64,000 nucleotides of DNA from Callipepla californica brunnescens (lineage: Eukaryota; Chordata; Aves; Galliformes; Odontophoridae): the NCBI GenBank assembly GCA_023055505.1, contig JALIRH010000027.1:1314501-1378500 (forward strand). Direction: 5' to 3'. Both the position numbers and the translations under genes were made by a program. Below the pieces are notes generated by a model, which saw only the letters and a program-made list of their open reading frames with translations, was not told the origin of the DNA and made no database searches. This document shows positions 36,546 through 50,014 of the stretch, in pieces (the stretch's first letter is position 1; each line of letters opens with the position of its first letter).

Positions 36546-39500
36546 CTCCCTACTGATCTTCATAATGTGCTCTCTTATCTTTCTTCTGGGTATGCAGAAC
36601 ATGAGTAAGGCTCCCAGATGCAAATGAAGGTAACCAGCACGAGAGGTATGAACCTCATTTGAATATGGGTTTGGAGAACGCATCTCCCAAATGATTATCT
36701 GTTTTCTATCTACACAGAAAAGGAGCTGTAAGGGCTATTTTTTGTTTATGTTTTGAAGTAGCTGTATTCTGGGAAGCAATGCCATGGCTCATGAAGCAAA
36801 GTATTTCAAAGGAGGTTACGTATATAGACAATTTAATTGGTTGGCCTGTGTATTTAGATAGTGCCTATTAGTACGGAGTCCTTGTTTTCCTCCCTTGGAA
36901 CAGCATGCTGCAGCTCAGAGCTGCAAACATTTTCTTCTCATTGCAGCTATTGATCTGAATTTAGACCTGTAAACTCAGTGCGAAGAAATGGAAGCTGAGA
37001 CATCCAGAAGAAAACAATGCGTCAGGATCTTTAACGCAGGCAGAAATTTGTATGGCAACTTACTTCTCTATTTTGAATAGTCTCGTTTTTTGGAGCAGTG
37101 CCATTATCTCTAGAAGAAAAGAGCTCTGAAAGCACATCATCTTGCTGGCTGTGGAATATAGAAACTTGCACAATTCCACATCCCACCTTTTTTCCTTCTT
37201 TTCGGGGCCTTTTTTTGTTTGTTTTATCATCCCTGCTACCAGGATCAGTTCAGTAATTAGGACCTCTAGCTACCAGCTCTAAGTTAGGTGCAGATGCCAT
37301 CTGTTTGGATTTTGTTGCAGCACAGCTCTGTTGCAGAGTGGGTAAACCTGGAATACGTGTTTGAAATTTCGCTGCCTGAATGGTCTGGAGACTCTATAAA
37401 CTGCTTACAGGTCTCTTGTTTTGTTTTTTTTTGTTTGCCTTTGTGGAATGTGGGAAGTATACTCAAGCATTAGTGATGCAAAGGAACTGTAGTTATCAAC
37501 CATTCTGATTGAAGATGGTTTGTTGGAGGGTGGAGAGCGTGGTAAAATTCATCAGAAAATCAGAGTGCACCAGGAAAACAATAATAATGTCAGCAGTTAC
37601 TAATGACTCCATTTTGTTCATGGTGTCATAGTTTGGGTGGTTCCTCTGTTTCTTCTTTTTAGGGAATTTGATAGTCACTGGCATCCTGGACCTTCACTGA
37701 CTCTTGATCATAGTCCTAATGGGTGGTCAACAACAAATGAGATGGGAAATTTTCTTAGCTGTACTCTCTAGTGAGTACTCACTGTGCATCTAGTGATTAC
37801 AAAATCTCATTCTATTACACTACTCATTTACAGGGAATTAAATTATAAACAAGGTGATTACTGAATGTAATTTATGGCCCATGTAATTATATAGCTGTCA
37901 AAGCAATGGATGCAATTGAATTGGTTTCTGGTGATTTTTTTTTTTCTTTTCATCATATTTTTTTTTTTTCCAAGAGCCTTAGTCTGCACTTTTTTTCCAG
38001 TCTGCTGAGTTTGTTAATTGCCCACAGCTGAAAAAAATATATTTTTTTACATTCCAAGATCACCAACCTTTAATCTGAGAGTGGAGCCAGTTATAATTAA
38101 GTGGAGATCTGATGGGAGATGTTGCCTATACCCCTTCAAGTAATGAAAAATAGGTTTTGTGTGCTGGTCGATGAAGAAGAGAACTTCAGTTCTCTGAAAA
38201 ATAGCTAGGATGCTACAGTAGTAAATAATGAAAAAATTACTTGTCATAACTGCTGCTTTTATAAAAGATACCTTGTTTAAAAGCTGGTGGGAGTTACAGT
38301 CATATATAATGCAGAGAGTAAATCAGAACGAAAATAGTGAACATTTGCCTTTGATAGGATTATTGATAGCATATGCATAATTTTATGATGGATTAAGCAA
38401 CAAATTTGTAGAGACTTACATGGAATTGCTTTTCCACAAGCATTCAACTGGTGAAGAAAAGTGGTAATAAAAGTGCATCTCCTCTGCTTGAAGACCCCCA
38501 AGTACACTTTGGAAATGATGGTAAATAAATTATTTTAACTAGTGTAATCCACAAATATAGAATGAAACAGCATAGCACTGAAGTCTGTCTAGCAACTAAC
38601 CAAATATATGTATATATTTGTTTAAAATCTGTGGGATCTTGTTCAACTATTATTTGATAGGAAAAAACAAGAATAAAAACTGAGATATCACCATGTTCCC
38701 TTTACACTACACTCTTCATCAGACCATGTGAGGAATACTAGTTTTCTGAAAGGAATTTTGAATAAGAAAGCCAGGTTTCCTCTACGTATCTGTGTTAGTG
38801 TTTTTGGCGTAGCATAGCAGTGTCTCGTGCTGAAGACTGTTGAACACTGAGCACAGTGCCACTCAGTTCACGTTTTCTGTTGTCCATTTGTGTAAGCGTA
38901 AGTCTTGCTCTGGGGGCAAAAATTCCATCTTGGTTCTATTAGCACAAGTTTTCTCTAAAATTATTCCAAAACGTCGATAATGCAAGGCTGCTTTAACTTC
39001 AGGCTAATTGTCAGTGATAGCACCATATGTCATATGTCATGGGAGGAAACAAGAACATTTGTCAGCTACTTGCAAGAAGCTTGTGGCACTGCCTTATGAC
39101 ATTTTTTTACTTGGTGCTTGACTTACCATTACTATGTTTAGTCAACTTTGCCTGCCATGCATGAGAAAGCATCAAAAGATAAATCAAGATTTGACCAAAA
39201 GCGTTGTTCAGTTCAGACACACACACACTCTCACTCACTAACTTCTCTGCATCAGTAGGACTGCTGCCAAGATTAAACTTTTTGCAGTTAGGTAGTGCCA
39301 AATAAAGCTCGTCCATGTCCCCTCACGTAAACCTACCGAGTATTGAAGAGTCTGCCAACACAGAATGGACTGCATGAGTGTTGTCTTTTCTTTCTGTACG
39401 TGAAAGTTCTAAGCTGTGTGTTTGTGAAAGGCTCAGGCAGCCTGGTGGAGCCCCTGGAGCTTGCAGCTTGTTTACAGCACGTGCCAGTGTTGAGGCTAAC

Positions 39501-42500
39501 TGCCCTTGATTCACTATCAAAACTGACAGATGGTGTTTGCTTATTAACGTCCCACCTTTGCCCTTCCATCCTACCTGCTTAGAGGACAGTAAATAGTGAC
39601 TTAAGGAAATGCCTCAGTGTGGAGGTTTTAAATTAGATTCTGAAATAATCAACCTTTTAAGTAAACATTCTGTCGTGTACTTAGCTTCCCTGACTCCTTC
39701 CTGCAGGAGAAAGCTCACTCTGATTCTCATCCATTATTCCCCTTCCTCCTCTCTTTCCTAACATTAATACTAGCTTGCTGGCGATTGAAGTTTTATTGAG
39801 AAAGGCCTTTTGATGTGTGACTCTATTTGATGAGCAAGATGGCAGAAGGTTAAACAAAACAGACTTAGCTGCTTAGCGTATGCTTCCAGACATCAGCAGG
39901 ATAAAAGAGCAGTGTGTTACAGGTTCTGTGTGCAGAGCTGTGTTTGTAACGTCGTGGGCATGCCAATGATGGCTAGGCCATCACAGCAAGTTGTGCACCC
40001 AGTTCTCAGCAATGCAGTTTGAGGGGCATCAGTCACAGAACCTGTATTTGAGAACTCCAGGCATCAAAGAAATGTAGGAAATAGAATTATTTGGTGTTAC
40101 TGTAAAAAATGAAATTGATCAAATTACAGATATTTTTTAACCATGAAAATGTTACATTGGGGGCCAGACTCGATACTCAGTAGAAAATAATTTTTCAGAG
40201 CTATGCATTTTCCTTTTCCTCATGCAAAATTTCCTTCTGTTCACTCAACTTGTTTCCATCTGAAGCTGTCTTACTCCGGTTGTGTCAGAAGCAACTGGAA
40301 ATTATATCTAATAGTAGAACTTTGGTAAAAACAACCATAGGTAAAACTGGTACCTGGTGGGTGGACTCTGTCAGCAAGGATGCTCGTATATAGCTGCAAG
40401 TGATGCTCTCAGACAGCATGGAGAGTGGGCTGAGCAGGGTGTGCTACGAGACTCCTGAGGTGATGTTTTACAGAGGAGTTCATGGTGTTCAGCAGGAAAA
40501 GGAGGAGAAATTACAAAGGAGGAAATGTAGGGAGCTTCTGTGAAGAGATGAAAAGATCTGATATTTTATATCTGGAACCCAATGTTAAAAATGTGTAAAT
40601 TTCAGACATTCCAGAATTGTTTATACTTTTTTCTGCCCTTAGCTACATACTTGACAAAAAAAAAAAAAAAAAAGGTAGTAGGCATTTCTTTGTTTTTGCT
40701 TGTTTCATGAGTAAAAATAAATGTTCAAGAAAGCTTCATTATTCCTTCCTGTTTTAGAGATCTTTGCCTGGGAATTACTGTGCTATGGATGTTTAGAAAA
40801 AAGAGAGAGAAAATTCTTGCAGCAGGAGATGATAAAGAGATGTTTCAAATTACCTTTAGTTTATCTCAGAAGGGACAAGTGACATGACAGTGTAATAATA
40901 CAGAATATCATCGTGCTCCAGCAATCTGGTCCAATTATCATGTTATACCGTGATGGATTTTGTATTAGTGAAGCTTCAGTAGCACGGTGACGTGAAGCAG
41001 GGAAAGTGTCTGCTGAAAAAAATCTATTAAACTAATGATAAAATTGTTTGTGCTATTTATATAAGAATGCAAACAGCCACCAAGTAGAAGGAAAGGAGAA
41101 CATGATTCACAGCCTGCTAAAGTTGTTGGAACACCCCTCAAACCCTGCCATACCCAAGCTCGAGTTCCTAGTGCTCTGTATAGGGACCACAGGATCTGGG
41201 CAGCAGCATGTGTGCCAGCCTGTGCCTTTTCTCTGAGCTGTGTCACCCTTGGTATGTTTGTACAAATAGATGTCGTTTACCTGGATTTTTCTTTTACAGA
41301 AGTACTATTTCCAATGAACAAAAACAGATATCCTCTAATGCAGCAGTGGAATTGTGTACGTGATATTCCCCAGTGAAGGAGGGAGGAGCTCTTTGGCCCA
41401 TGGGTTTTGCGGGGGATTTTTGTCTTGTTTGGTTATTGATTCAAGGCTATTATCTCGGATGATGATATCTGGAGTTTCACTGCTTGAATATCTAAAAGAC
41501 TCGTTTAAATTACTTTGGGAAAATTACTAAGACAATTATGGGAATGTGATATAAAGTACCATAATTACACCTTAATGCTTCTCATCGATTGTTGAGGTTT
41601 GTACTTTGCAGTAGCATGAAACAGTGAAACTCTGTTGTCTTTGCCCATCCTGAAAGTTAATGTTTTAATTCCAGTTTATAATGACAGCTTTTCAAAACCC
41701 AGTGAGTAGGAACTTCTGAGATGAGAGATGTACATGTGTATGAATGGACACATGTATTCATCGTGCTTTGAAAGCCACATCTCCGTAACTCTTCTTTCAA
41801 GCTCTCCTCCATCTCCCAGAGCAGTGCCAAGGGGAGGGACAGATGTACTTGTGGACATGCAACGGGGTAGAACAAAGCTTGTGAAACAGAGAGGGGTGGA
41901 ATAATGTGATGCTGACACTCCCAAGGGACTGGGAAGTGGAAGCTCTGTTTTGAAGAAATACTTGATGGGGTTTTCAGAGCAGCAGCTCTGCCAGCTTTTT
42001 GGTGGAGCATTTTGAAAAGCAGCGTCTGGACAGCCTTTTACAAACTAACACAAGACAATTCAAAGGAGCTGCTTCCAGTTATTTCCAGGGTAATGTGTAG
42101 TGTTAAACGTACTACAGAGAATGTGAGAAAAAAGTGGCACTGCAGCTTCTGGCTTAGCTTTACAGACTGAGAATAATGAAGTACCATTTGCTTCTTTTTC
42201 AAAGGTTTTCTGGGCAGGATTCTCTCATTATAATAATGAAGGAAAATAGTAGTGTTCTATCACGGCAATAATTTCTTGACGCTGCCATGTTTTTAGTGGT
42301 TACTGATGCTGTGTACCTGTATCCTCCATCCTACAGTTAATGGGGAATTTGGCAAATTCCAATTTTTTTCTGTTTACAGCAGATGAAAGCTTTTGCACAG
42401 AAGTATGTCTTGGCCTTGTGGTCCATTTGTGGTCATTTTTGTCTTTGAAATTACAGAAACATAGGAAATATTCTATGAAGCCCTGCTCGACAGGGATAGA

Positions 42501-42850
42501 GGCTGAAGCTCTGTGCTCACAGGCTCTCCCCTCCCACTCTGAGCTCAGTTATTTCCTACCAGCTGCCTCAAGGCCTCAGGAGGCTCCTGTGACATTTGGA
42601 TTAAGCTCTGCAATAACAGTATTGATTGAAGTGTCTTACTGGTCAAAGAAGCAGAGATGTCCTCTTCTGTAAATACTATATCATTATGTTATTAGAATCT
42701 TACATTTTGAACTATTCTGGAGTGCAGTGGATTTGTCCTTCACTTGCATATTACGCATGCAGTCGTTTCTTTATCTGAGCTGAGTCTGCCAGATGCACTG
42801 TCCTCGATGAGCATACTCACCTCTCCTGTGAGCAAGCTATGAGCGTGCTG
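36546..42850. other. Unique DNA, no gene recognised
   Basis: A strong acceptor-like site at about 36930-36946 is followed by early stops in all plus frames. A short (CA)6-type run is at 39217-39228, T-rich tracts at 37935-37971 and A18 at 40656-40673. The 117- and 82-codon minus frames at 41657-42010 overlap each other in different frames and show no domain. Confidence 0.55.
40656..40673. repeat. Poly-A tract, 18 bases
   Basis: A pure A18 run. No AATAAA precedes it at 10-30 bases and no retrotransposed body or target-site duplication is recognised, so it is called simple sequence. Confidence 0.9.
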
Positions 42851-42965
42851 CCATCTCATGGCAGGCCACTGCTTAATTAGATCTGACAAACGGTGCGGGA
42901 CAAATGAGTATTATTATGTAAATTTGACCAGCCCAAATATATGTAAATGAAAAAGAGAAAGAATT
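42851..42965. promoter_or_regulatory. Candidate conserved noncoding element, weak
   Basis: The block contains a TTAATTAG homeodomain-type site near 42874, a CpG-containing AAACGGTGCGGGAC segment near 42888 and two ATGTAAAT octamer-like motifs (near 42916 and 42940). Two CpGs within ten bases are unusual here. There is no conservation data, so this is a low-confidence pointer. Confidence 0.15.
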
Positions 42966-42989
42966 CCATCTGTGTTTTAAAACTAGGAA

Positions 42990-43060
42990 CGTTCTGTGAT
43001 TTCTGTGTGGCAGATAATGAGACTGTAAGTGGCAGAGCAGTTTGGCCAAACCTACTGTTT
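42990..43060 (+). repeat. Possible MIR-like fragment, weak
   Basis: A GTAAGTGGCAGAGCAG block at about 43025-43040 matches the AGTAAGTGGCAGAGCC part of the MIR consensus, but the flanks fit poorly. It may be a short remnant or coincidence. Confidence 0.3.
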
Positions 43061-46000
43061 ATCCTTCTACAGATAGAATTTTTTGAGCCTTTAGAAAAAT
43101 AAGGGATCTTGGCTACACAGTATTAATATTAACAATGTCTGGGATAATGCAGCAAATCCCACTGAACATTTCTATTAGTGCATTTCTCTCCTCAGAAAAC
43201 ATCTTTCTTTACTTTCAGCAGCAGATATTAGTACACAAAGAGAAAAACGTAATCAAATCTATTAAGGTGACTTGTCAGAGAACATGGATGTCTGAATACT
43301 TGATGGAAAAAGAAAACATTTTGTCTTTCTCTTCTGGGGGTAGATAGCATTATGTCTCTCAATTCTTATTTAAGAATTCTCAGTCTATGAGGCTGTTCAA
43401 TCACCTGACATCTTTGTGTTCAGCTGGGATTTCTATTCTGTGCCCAGCTCTGTGATATCTAGCTTCCATCATGATGGATGTTTTACTGCTTAAAATCGCT
43501 ATCCCTTGGAGTCTTCAGTTATCATCAAGGGTATTTTGGCACAGGACTCCGGGGAAAAAAACATGATTTCATTGTCTGTGTTCACTTTTGAGATCTGTAT
43601 TTTAAGACAGCACTTTGGCCACGTGGAGTTAATGTCGCTGTTCAGAAGACCTGAAGTCTGGGACACGACCCTAAAGGGCCACCTCCCTCAGTGTCCTGCT
43701 TCCCATAGGAGCCATGGGTGGCCTAGCCCAACTGGGAGGTGCTCATTCGCTTGTGACACAGTTCATAGCATCTTTCCAGACATCTCTCTTCTCAGACAGA
43801 AGTCCTCATGCAGACTTTTGCTGCAAAGGCCTATGCGGCAGCAGGGAGAAGTAAGGGCACTTTGCTCCTCACCTCTTCAGTTCCAGACTGCAATCCATAA
43901 TGGCACAGGATTTCATCAAGTTAAGTGTTACTAGGAGGCATGTAGCAACTCCTTTGTGTTTTCAGGGAGTGACACCCTGTCACCCATTCAGGATCTCTTT
44001 GCAGTCCTCTCATTTTGTATTCTGGGGGCTTTAACCCTGACCACTGTTCCTTATTACTGTCCACCAGAATTATTTTGTTTCTCGAGTTTACAGTGGGCTC
44101 CTTTTTTTAGAGTTTGCTTTGAGCTTAATTTGGAGAACTGTAAGAAGGAGTGGGTGTATGCTGACACCCAGGAACAACTCACAGGTTAATCTTGAGCATT
44201 AACTTGGCGTGTTTGTACCACATGTCTGCTAAGTAGAGAAAGGAAGAAAGGACCGGTATTTCACAGTGAATAATTTTGTGTGGTATACTGCATATCTGAG
44301 TTTCCAATTAAGAAGAGTTAATGGATGGAGCTTTGCAATACCTAAAGTTGCATAAATTAAAAACTGAAAAACATTTTTAACATTCATGCAATTTAATCCT
44401 AATGCACCAGCAAGCTTATGTTTCTGAGGCAGAAAATCGTTTTCGTTATAGTCTTCCAGTCAAACATGTTGTTATTCTTATTAATGCGAGCCCAACTTTT
44501 GCTACGTTTGCAGTAGGAGCGTATTTTCTGGAAAGTTGATTCCCCACTCTCCAGCAGTTTGTAGCTGTGTACTGATAGTTGCAAGTCTGCGTGGAGCTCC
44601 TCGTGTTTGCACCCACCATTCCTCATGTGAACGCAGAATTGTTGTGCTCTTTTGTCTTTGGATTTAGTGGTGTCTGGAGAAGTGAGCATGTAGGAACAAT
44701 ACCAATTTACTCGTATTATATTGACAGGTGATGATGTGGTGCACTCTTTCTGATGACTGTTGTGGATAGAGGAGGGATTCTGGTGCTGAGTTCCTTTATT
44801 ATGTCTAGAACTATCAAAGTCTTTGTTGCTTTGTTTTTAAAATAAGGAAATACGGTGTTTTGTCCCGTGTGATGCCAGTGGGAATTTTGCTGACTTCAGC
44901 TTCAGTCCATTCAGTGAAAAGCATGGAAGGAAAACTTGCAGTCCCATGGTTCACACATCTGTGAAGTGCTTTCCCCGTTATTATGGTGGAGAAAGCAGAA
45001 GAAAAGACAATTCAGTGTAATTACGTTTCCAATTCAAGTCCACGCCCTGAGAATTTATCTGGGTTGATTCAGGTCTTTTATGTACAGCAAATAGAAAAGT
45101 GTGTTACTCCCGATAGAGCTTTCTAAGCTGCATGATCATGTTGAGATCCAAGTGAATGCTGCCATGCTAAGATTGCATTATAAACCCAGTGTGTGAAATA
45201 TATTTTAAACTCCTCTGAACTTTGACAGCCCATATCTAAAAGGCATGCTTTTTTACCTACAGACCATCTCTGTCAAAATCCAGCTCTTCACCTGCTATTA
45301 AAAGATTGGTGGGAACTGAGCTTTATTTTCCTGCTTGAAAAGAAATCTGTTCAGTCAATTGGATTACAACCAGTGCTACCACCCAAAGCAAAGGGTAACA
45401 AATGCTGCCTACCACCTAAACCTTGCCACGGGTGTTCTTTTTTAGTGCCAAGTGGGGAGAGATTTCTCTTAGCGTGTGTGCAGGGAGAGTACCAAACCCT
45501 AAGCTGATTCCCTCAAAAGGAAAAGAAAAAATACAGCTCTGAAGATGAACGAATTGCTCCTATGTATCAGGCATCCACACCCTTGCTGTTTGCCCTGTTT
45601 TATTTTTCTCTCAAAGCTGTCTTGGTTTCTTTAGGAGCCTGGTGCCATGCTTATTGTCAGTTGGGGAATGACTGATACAGTTTCTGTCCATGAATGCACG
45701 TTCCCCCTTTGTGCAACATTACATCTTTTCTTTCTTCCATGCTCCCGTTCTGATTCTCAACCTGGCGTGTGCATTTTCCTCTCCTTTCTCATGCAGAACC
45801 TCAGGTTGAAGCCTCTCTTGTGTTAACCTCATGGCACCTATCTGTTCTCTTCATACTCCTGCATAGAGCAAGTGTATGGTCTTCTCATGTGTACATGTTA
45901 CTATAGTCATCATTTTTCAATCACTTTTAGCTCTTCTAAGAGGTCATATTGACATTGTATTATGCAGGGTGGACTTAGTGTAGACAGTGATTCTTCCAAA

Positions 46001-47654
46001 AAGCTTTTCTTTACCACAAGCCTTCTTTTATCAGCTTAAAGGGATCATGCTGTCAGAGCTATTCAAATAAAAATATTCATGCAACTTTCCTTTACTTAGT
46101 CTCTTTGTACTTTCTATAACAATAAAAATTATGAGAGGTTATTCACTGTAGCTGAGGAGAGAAGAAATTGTGGGAGGCATTTGTTGTTCCCCCAGGATGA
46201 TGCCATATGAATAAAAGATGTAGGTGCATTTCCATATAATACATTGTCTTTTCTGTTAGATATTCAGTTCTGCTTGTGATATTCTGAATGAAGATGTTGG
46301 CATTTCCCAGTCCAGCTTGAGGGCTGAGGAACAAGAGTTTCTAATGGCTTACTGTCAGAGAAGCTGGCAGTGCTGCATCTCTTGCTCCTGAGGCCATGGT
46401 CTGCCATTGTAATTGTGGATCAGACAACAAAGATTAGAGACTGCAGCAGATTCATGGACTTTATCATTTTGTGATTATCACAGAGATTCAACAGCACTAG
46501 GAAGAGTTGTACATCAATCCTTTTAATAGATGCCATTTCCTTCTCTGAATCTCTGCTCTGCCCTGCTGTAAAAAAAAAATGGATACAATTGGTAGTGAGG
46601 TTGTTTCTGTTTTCTTTTCACTGCAACATTTTGAGTCTGAACTACCCTGCACGTGGATCATAGTGTCTTTAGGAGAGCTTAAATATTTCCTTTGAACAAC
46701 TGCCTTCAGAAGTACTCCAGATGGCAGGACTGGTCCACCACTACAAATCCTCCCCCCACACCCTTCATTGCTCTGTGGCATGAGATGTTGTTTTGTTGTT
46801 GATTCGTAGGTAAAGAGCTAGCCCCTAACTATTCAACTAATAAAAACTACAAATTTTTTAGCCTGCTTTTTCTAAGCGTGACTTTGAGATTCTAAGGAAG
46901 TAGAGGTGGTCACCTCTTAAAGTCAGAAACCATCCTTCTGTGGAAAAGTTGCAGCACAGCATTAGAAAAATAAATAAAAGGAAACCAGATATAGAGATCA
47001 GAAGTTATGTAGCATTTTTTCTATGGAATAGATCTTATACCATCAGAACTTGAGGCTTTTAGGCTTTTAAGAATTCTGAAGCTGAACATAACACTTGAAG
47101 GAATTGGATAAATGGTGTCATTATTATATCCCTGACACTTTCAGATTCATTGTATGAGAGAACCTATACAGAAGTAAATGGAATACAATTCAGTTCATTC
47201 TTTTCCACTGTAAGGGGACTGTTTTGTCCTGCTTTTGTTATAAAATTACTAAACCAAATACAGGACAAGATGAGGGGTAGAAGCTATTGTAAAAAATGTG
47301 AGAGCACAGGAAATTGATTTAAACATTGTTTTTATCCCCAGAACTGATTCTTACTGCTTTCTAGCAATGTATGTTTTATTTTGTAAGCAATTGTTCGGAT
47401 TTTCAGTGATGTTAAGTATGGGGAAGGCTTTTCTGTGTTACTCTTTTCTGGAGGTGAGCTACATGCTGTGAACAAAGCTGTCAGAAGATACTGTTTCATT
47501 CTTAAATGCCCAAGTTGTTCCATGTGGTGCTGCAATATGTTGGAAAACCATAACAGTGCAAATCTCTCTCTCCTTCTCACAGTGCATGGTTTTGTCTGGT
47601 GAAGTACAGATTGACCTGATAGCATTCAGGGACTGAGCTCCCACAGGTTTCATT
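43061..47654. other. Unique DNA, no gene recognised
   Basis: The 142-codon plus frame at 43506-43934 has no domain or splice context, and I treat it as chance. No transposon, RNA gene or promoter island was seen. Confidence 0.55.
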
Positions 47655-47890
47655 GGCCACATGCAGGAACACAGGAAGCTCTGTACATACATGAGGAAAA
47701 ACTTGGAGGGTGGCAAAGCCCTGGATAGACTGCCCACAGGGGTGGTGGAATCTCCTTCTATAGGAGGGATATTCAGGACCTGCCTGGATGCTTTCCAGTG
47801 TAACCTACTGCAGGGAACCTGCTTTAGCTGGGGGATGGCTGGGGGTCTCCAGAGGTCCCTTCCAATTCCAATTGTATCGTGCTTCTTCTG
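47655..47890 (+). mobile_element. CR1 LINE, 5'-truncated 3' end
   Basis: The segment matches the recalled 3' end of chicken repeat 1. Its ordered blocks are an ACACAGGAAG..CATACATGAGG block (47670-47695), a GACTGCCCACAGGGGTGGTGG block (47728-47748), a TCTCCTTCTATAGGAGGGAT block, a CTGCCTGGATGCTTTCC block, a CTACTGCAGGGAACCTGCTTT block, and the hallmark TCTCCAGAGGTCCCTTCCAA (47846-47865). The terminal octamer repeats (ATTCTGTG type) are decayed. CR1 copies are usually 5'-truncated as here, and only a few hundred bases of the roughly 4.5-kb element remain. It has no intact reverse transcriptase. The 163-codon minus frame at 47459-47950 is largely its antisense shadow. Confidence 0.92.
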
Positions 47891-50014
47891 ACCCCATCTG
47901 GATCTTTTATGGTGTTTAAAGAGTTTGTTTGGATATGCTTGGGCATGCACCCTGGCAGATTCCGAAATGCACTTTAGTTGGAAATTAACTCACCTAAATT
48001 AAAGGAAGGAAAGAGGTTAGGAAATGAGAAGAATTTTAAAATCTGTTTCTGTGAAGTCTCGTCGAGTTATGAAAAACCTGAGAGATTCTTCTGTCTTTGC
48101 TTTCTCCCAACACAATCAGCTGTGCTGGCAGTGCTGTTGAAGTCACAAGATGCTTAGGTGGTGTGTGGTCAGTGCTAGGTGGAGAGGGAGAAGGCTGCAG
48201 AACACCTTTTAGTTATGCTGACATCAAGGCAGATGATGTCTTGATTAGTTTTCAAGACTCGTGTATTATAATTCTTTCAAGTTAATAAACTGAAATTGTA
48301 TATTCATGTCAGGCTAATGGCATCAGGGAAGAGTTTAATATGATTTGCCAGATGTATGCAAATATTTCCACTGACTTCAGCAATATCAGCTGAGTGAGAA
48401 GAATGTATGGCATATTACCTCTAATCTCACCCATCTCTTTCCTGCAGATTTTTATAGGGGAAACTATATTGCCTGAGGCCAGCTTGCAGCTAACATAAAA
48501 GTGGAAGGAAAGGGAGATGCTAATAATTCATCCACACATGACAATATACAAGCTCAGCCCTGACCCCCTGCAATATCTGTCACACGAGCTATTCCAGCTA
48601 TTCCTTTCCTGGAACTCTGTGTAGTAAGAGGAGCTAACTGGTGCTGCTCTCAGAAGCTGCCTCTGATGGGCTGTCTCCTCTTAATACCTGCTTTATATGT
48701 CAGAGATCACTCTTTCAATCTTTACATTTTCAGTCTCATCTTTCCAACTTCTTTTTTGTTAAATCTCTTGAAGGAAATAGCAGATCCTTCATACTTGCTC
48801 TCCTCATTGGATTGTTTAGTTATCTTGTCCAAGACAGAACTTCTGGGTATTTGTGGTGGACCAATGAACGAAGTTTGGGATTCTGATTAAACTGTGTTTG
48901 GTTGTGGTTTGAGCAGGATAATTAAATAGGTAAATCTGCACTGTTTCAGTGAAAACTTAATATCCAATTTACCCTAAATAAGAATTTTGTCACTCTCTTA
49001 AGTATCTAAGTATCAGTGTTCAGTCATCACAATGGACAGCTTCCTCAGCTTCTCTCAGTATTATCTTGGAAAATTCTAACAAGACACTGACATTTTCTCT
49101 TAAGACTCTGAAGTCTTCAACAGATTTAAATCAGCCCCTTCTGATTTAATCTACTTCTTCCTGTTAGTGCAATGAGCTGGCAGAGTTTCTTCTGTTCCTT
49201 TGCCTTTAAAGGAAAAAATGCTGAGAAATATGGATTGGGAATCAGTTATTCATCAGCATTTGCTGATTATGCAGTTTACCAATTGCTTACAATTAGTCCT
49301 AAATTTTCTCTTTCCCCTGACACTACTGTCCTGTAAATTTTCATCATAAATTCTGAATAAACACTGCTAAAATCCCCTTGATAATAAGCAGGATTAATAG
49401 CAGCAAAACTCAAATTGCTGTTGTGTGCTTTATAAATTAGCACAAGGGTGAAAGATATCAGAGAACCACTTATCTGTACACAAGCTGATTCTCCATTGTT
49501 TTGTGACTACCCTTGCCATTAATACTTGTACGGTGTTACAGTGTAAAAATTAAAGGGTATATTCCAGTAATAAAACTTGTAATTCATAACAGGACTCCAT
49601 TGTGTCAGATGCCATGCAGCCCAGATTACAAAGTGTTTACCATTTGAAAGAAGTAAAGTATTTGTAAGCAGAGACATGAAGACATTAAATCCACATGTCA
49701 GATAAACAGCAAATCTGGGGGAGACTTTGGTTCTCCTGCTCACTGTAGTGTGCATTGAGGCAGAAGAATGGAGCAAGTTCCTTGTACCCATCTTAAAGAA
49801 AATGTGTTGCAGCCTCATCCCGACAGTGTCTGTGTAAGATTCTTCTCTGTTTTCCTCCTGGGAACAAAATTTTTGTGAGCTTCTCTGAGTTTTCTTTGAG
49901 TTAGTACAGGAAAACTCTTCCACTCTTACAAAGCACTATGGAGTCTCACTTGTACATGCTACCTTTTTTTGCTTTTCCTGTTTATGAATAACAATCTTTA
50001 ATAATAATATGAAC
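47891..50014. other. Unique DNA, possible 3' flank of a minus-strand gene
   Basis: If the exon at 50015-50493 is real, this lies downstream of it. A minus-strand ATTAAA (49997-50002, complement) lies only a dozen bases after the stop and could be a poly(A) signal. The 134-codon minus frame at 49519-49923 has no recognised domain and could be chance or untranslated sequence. An octamer motif ATGCAAAT is at 48356-48363. Confidence 0.45.

Noticed and set aside
36947..37060. Exon after the strong acceptor TTTTCTTCTCATTGCAG
   Set aside because: All three plus frames hit stops within a few codons.
43506..43934. 142-codon plus-strand open frame
   Set aside because: No domain, splice context or protein-like composition; within chance for this window.
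47459..47950. 163-codon minus-strand open frame
   Set aside because: It is largely the antisense of the CR1 fragment at 47655-47890, with no homology logic of its own.
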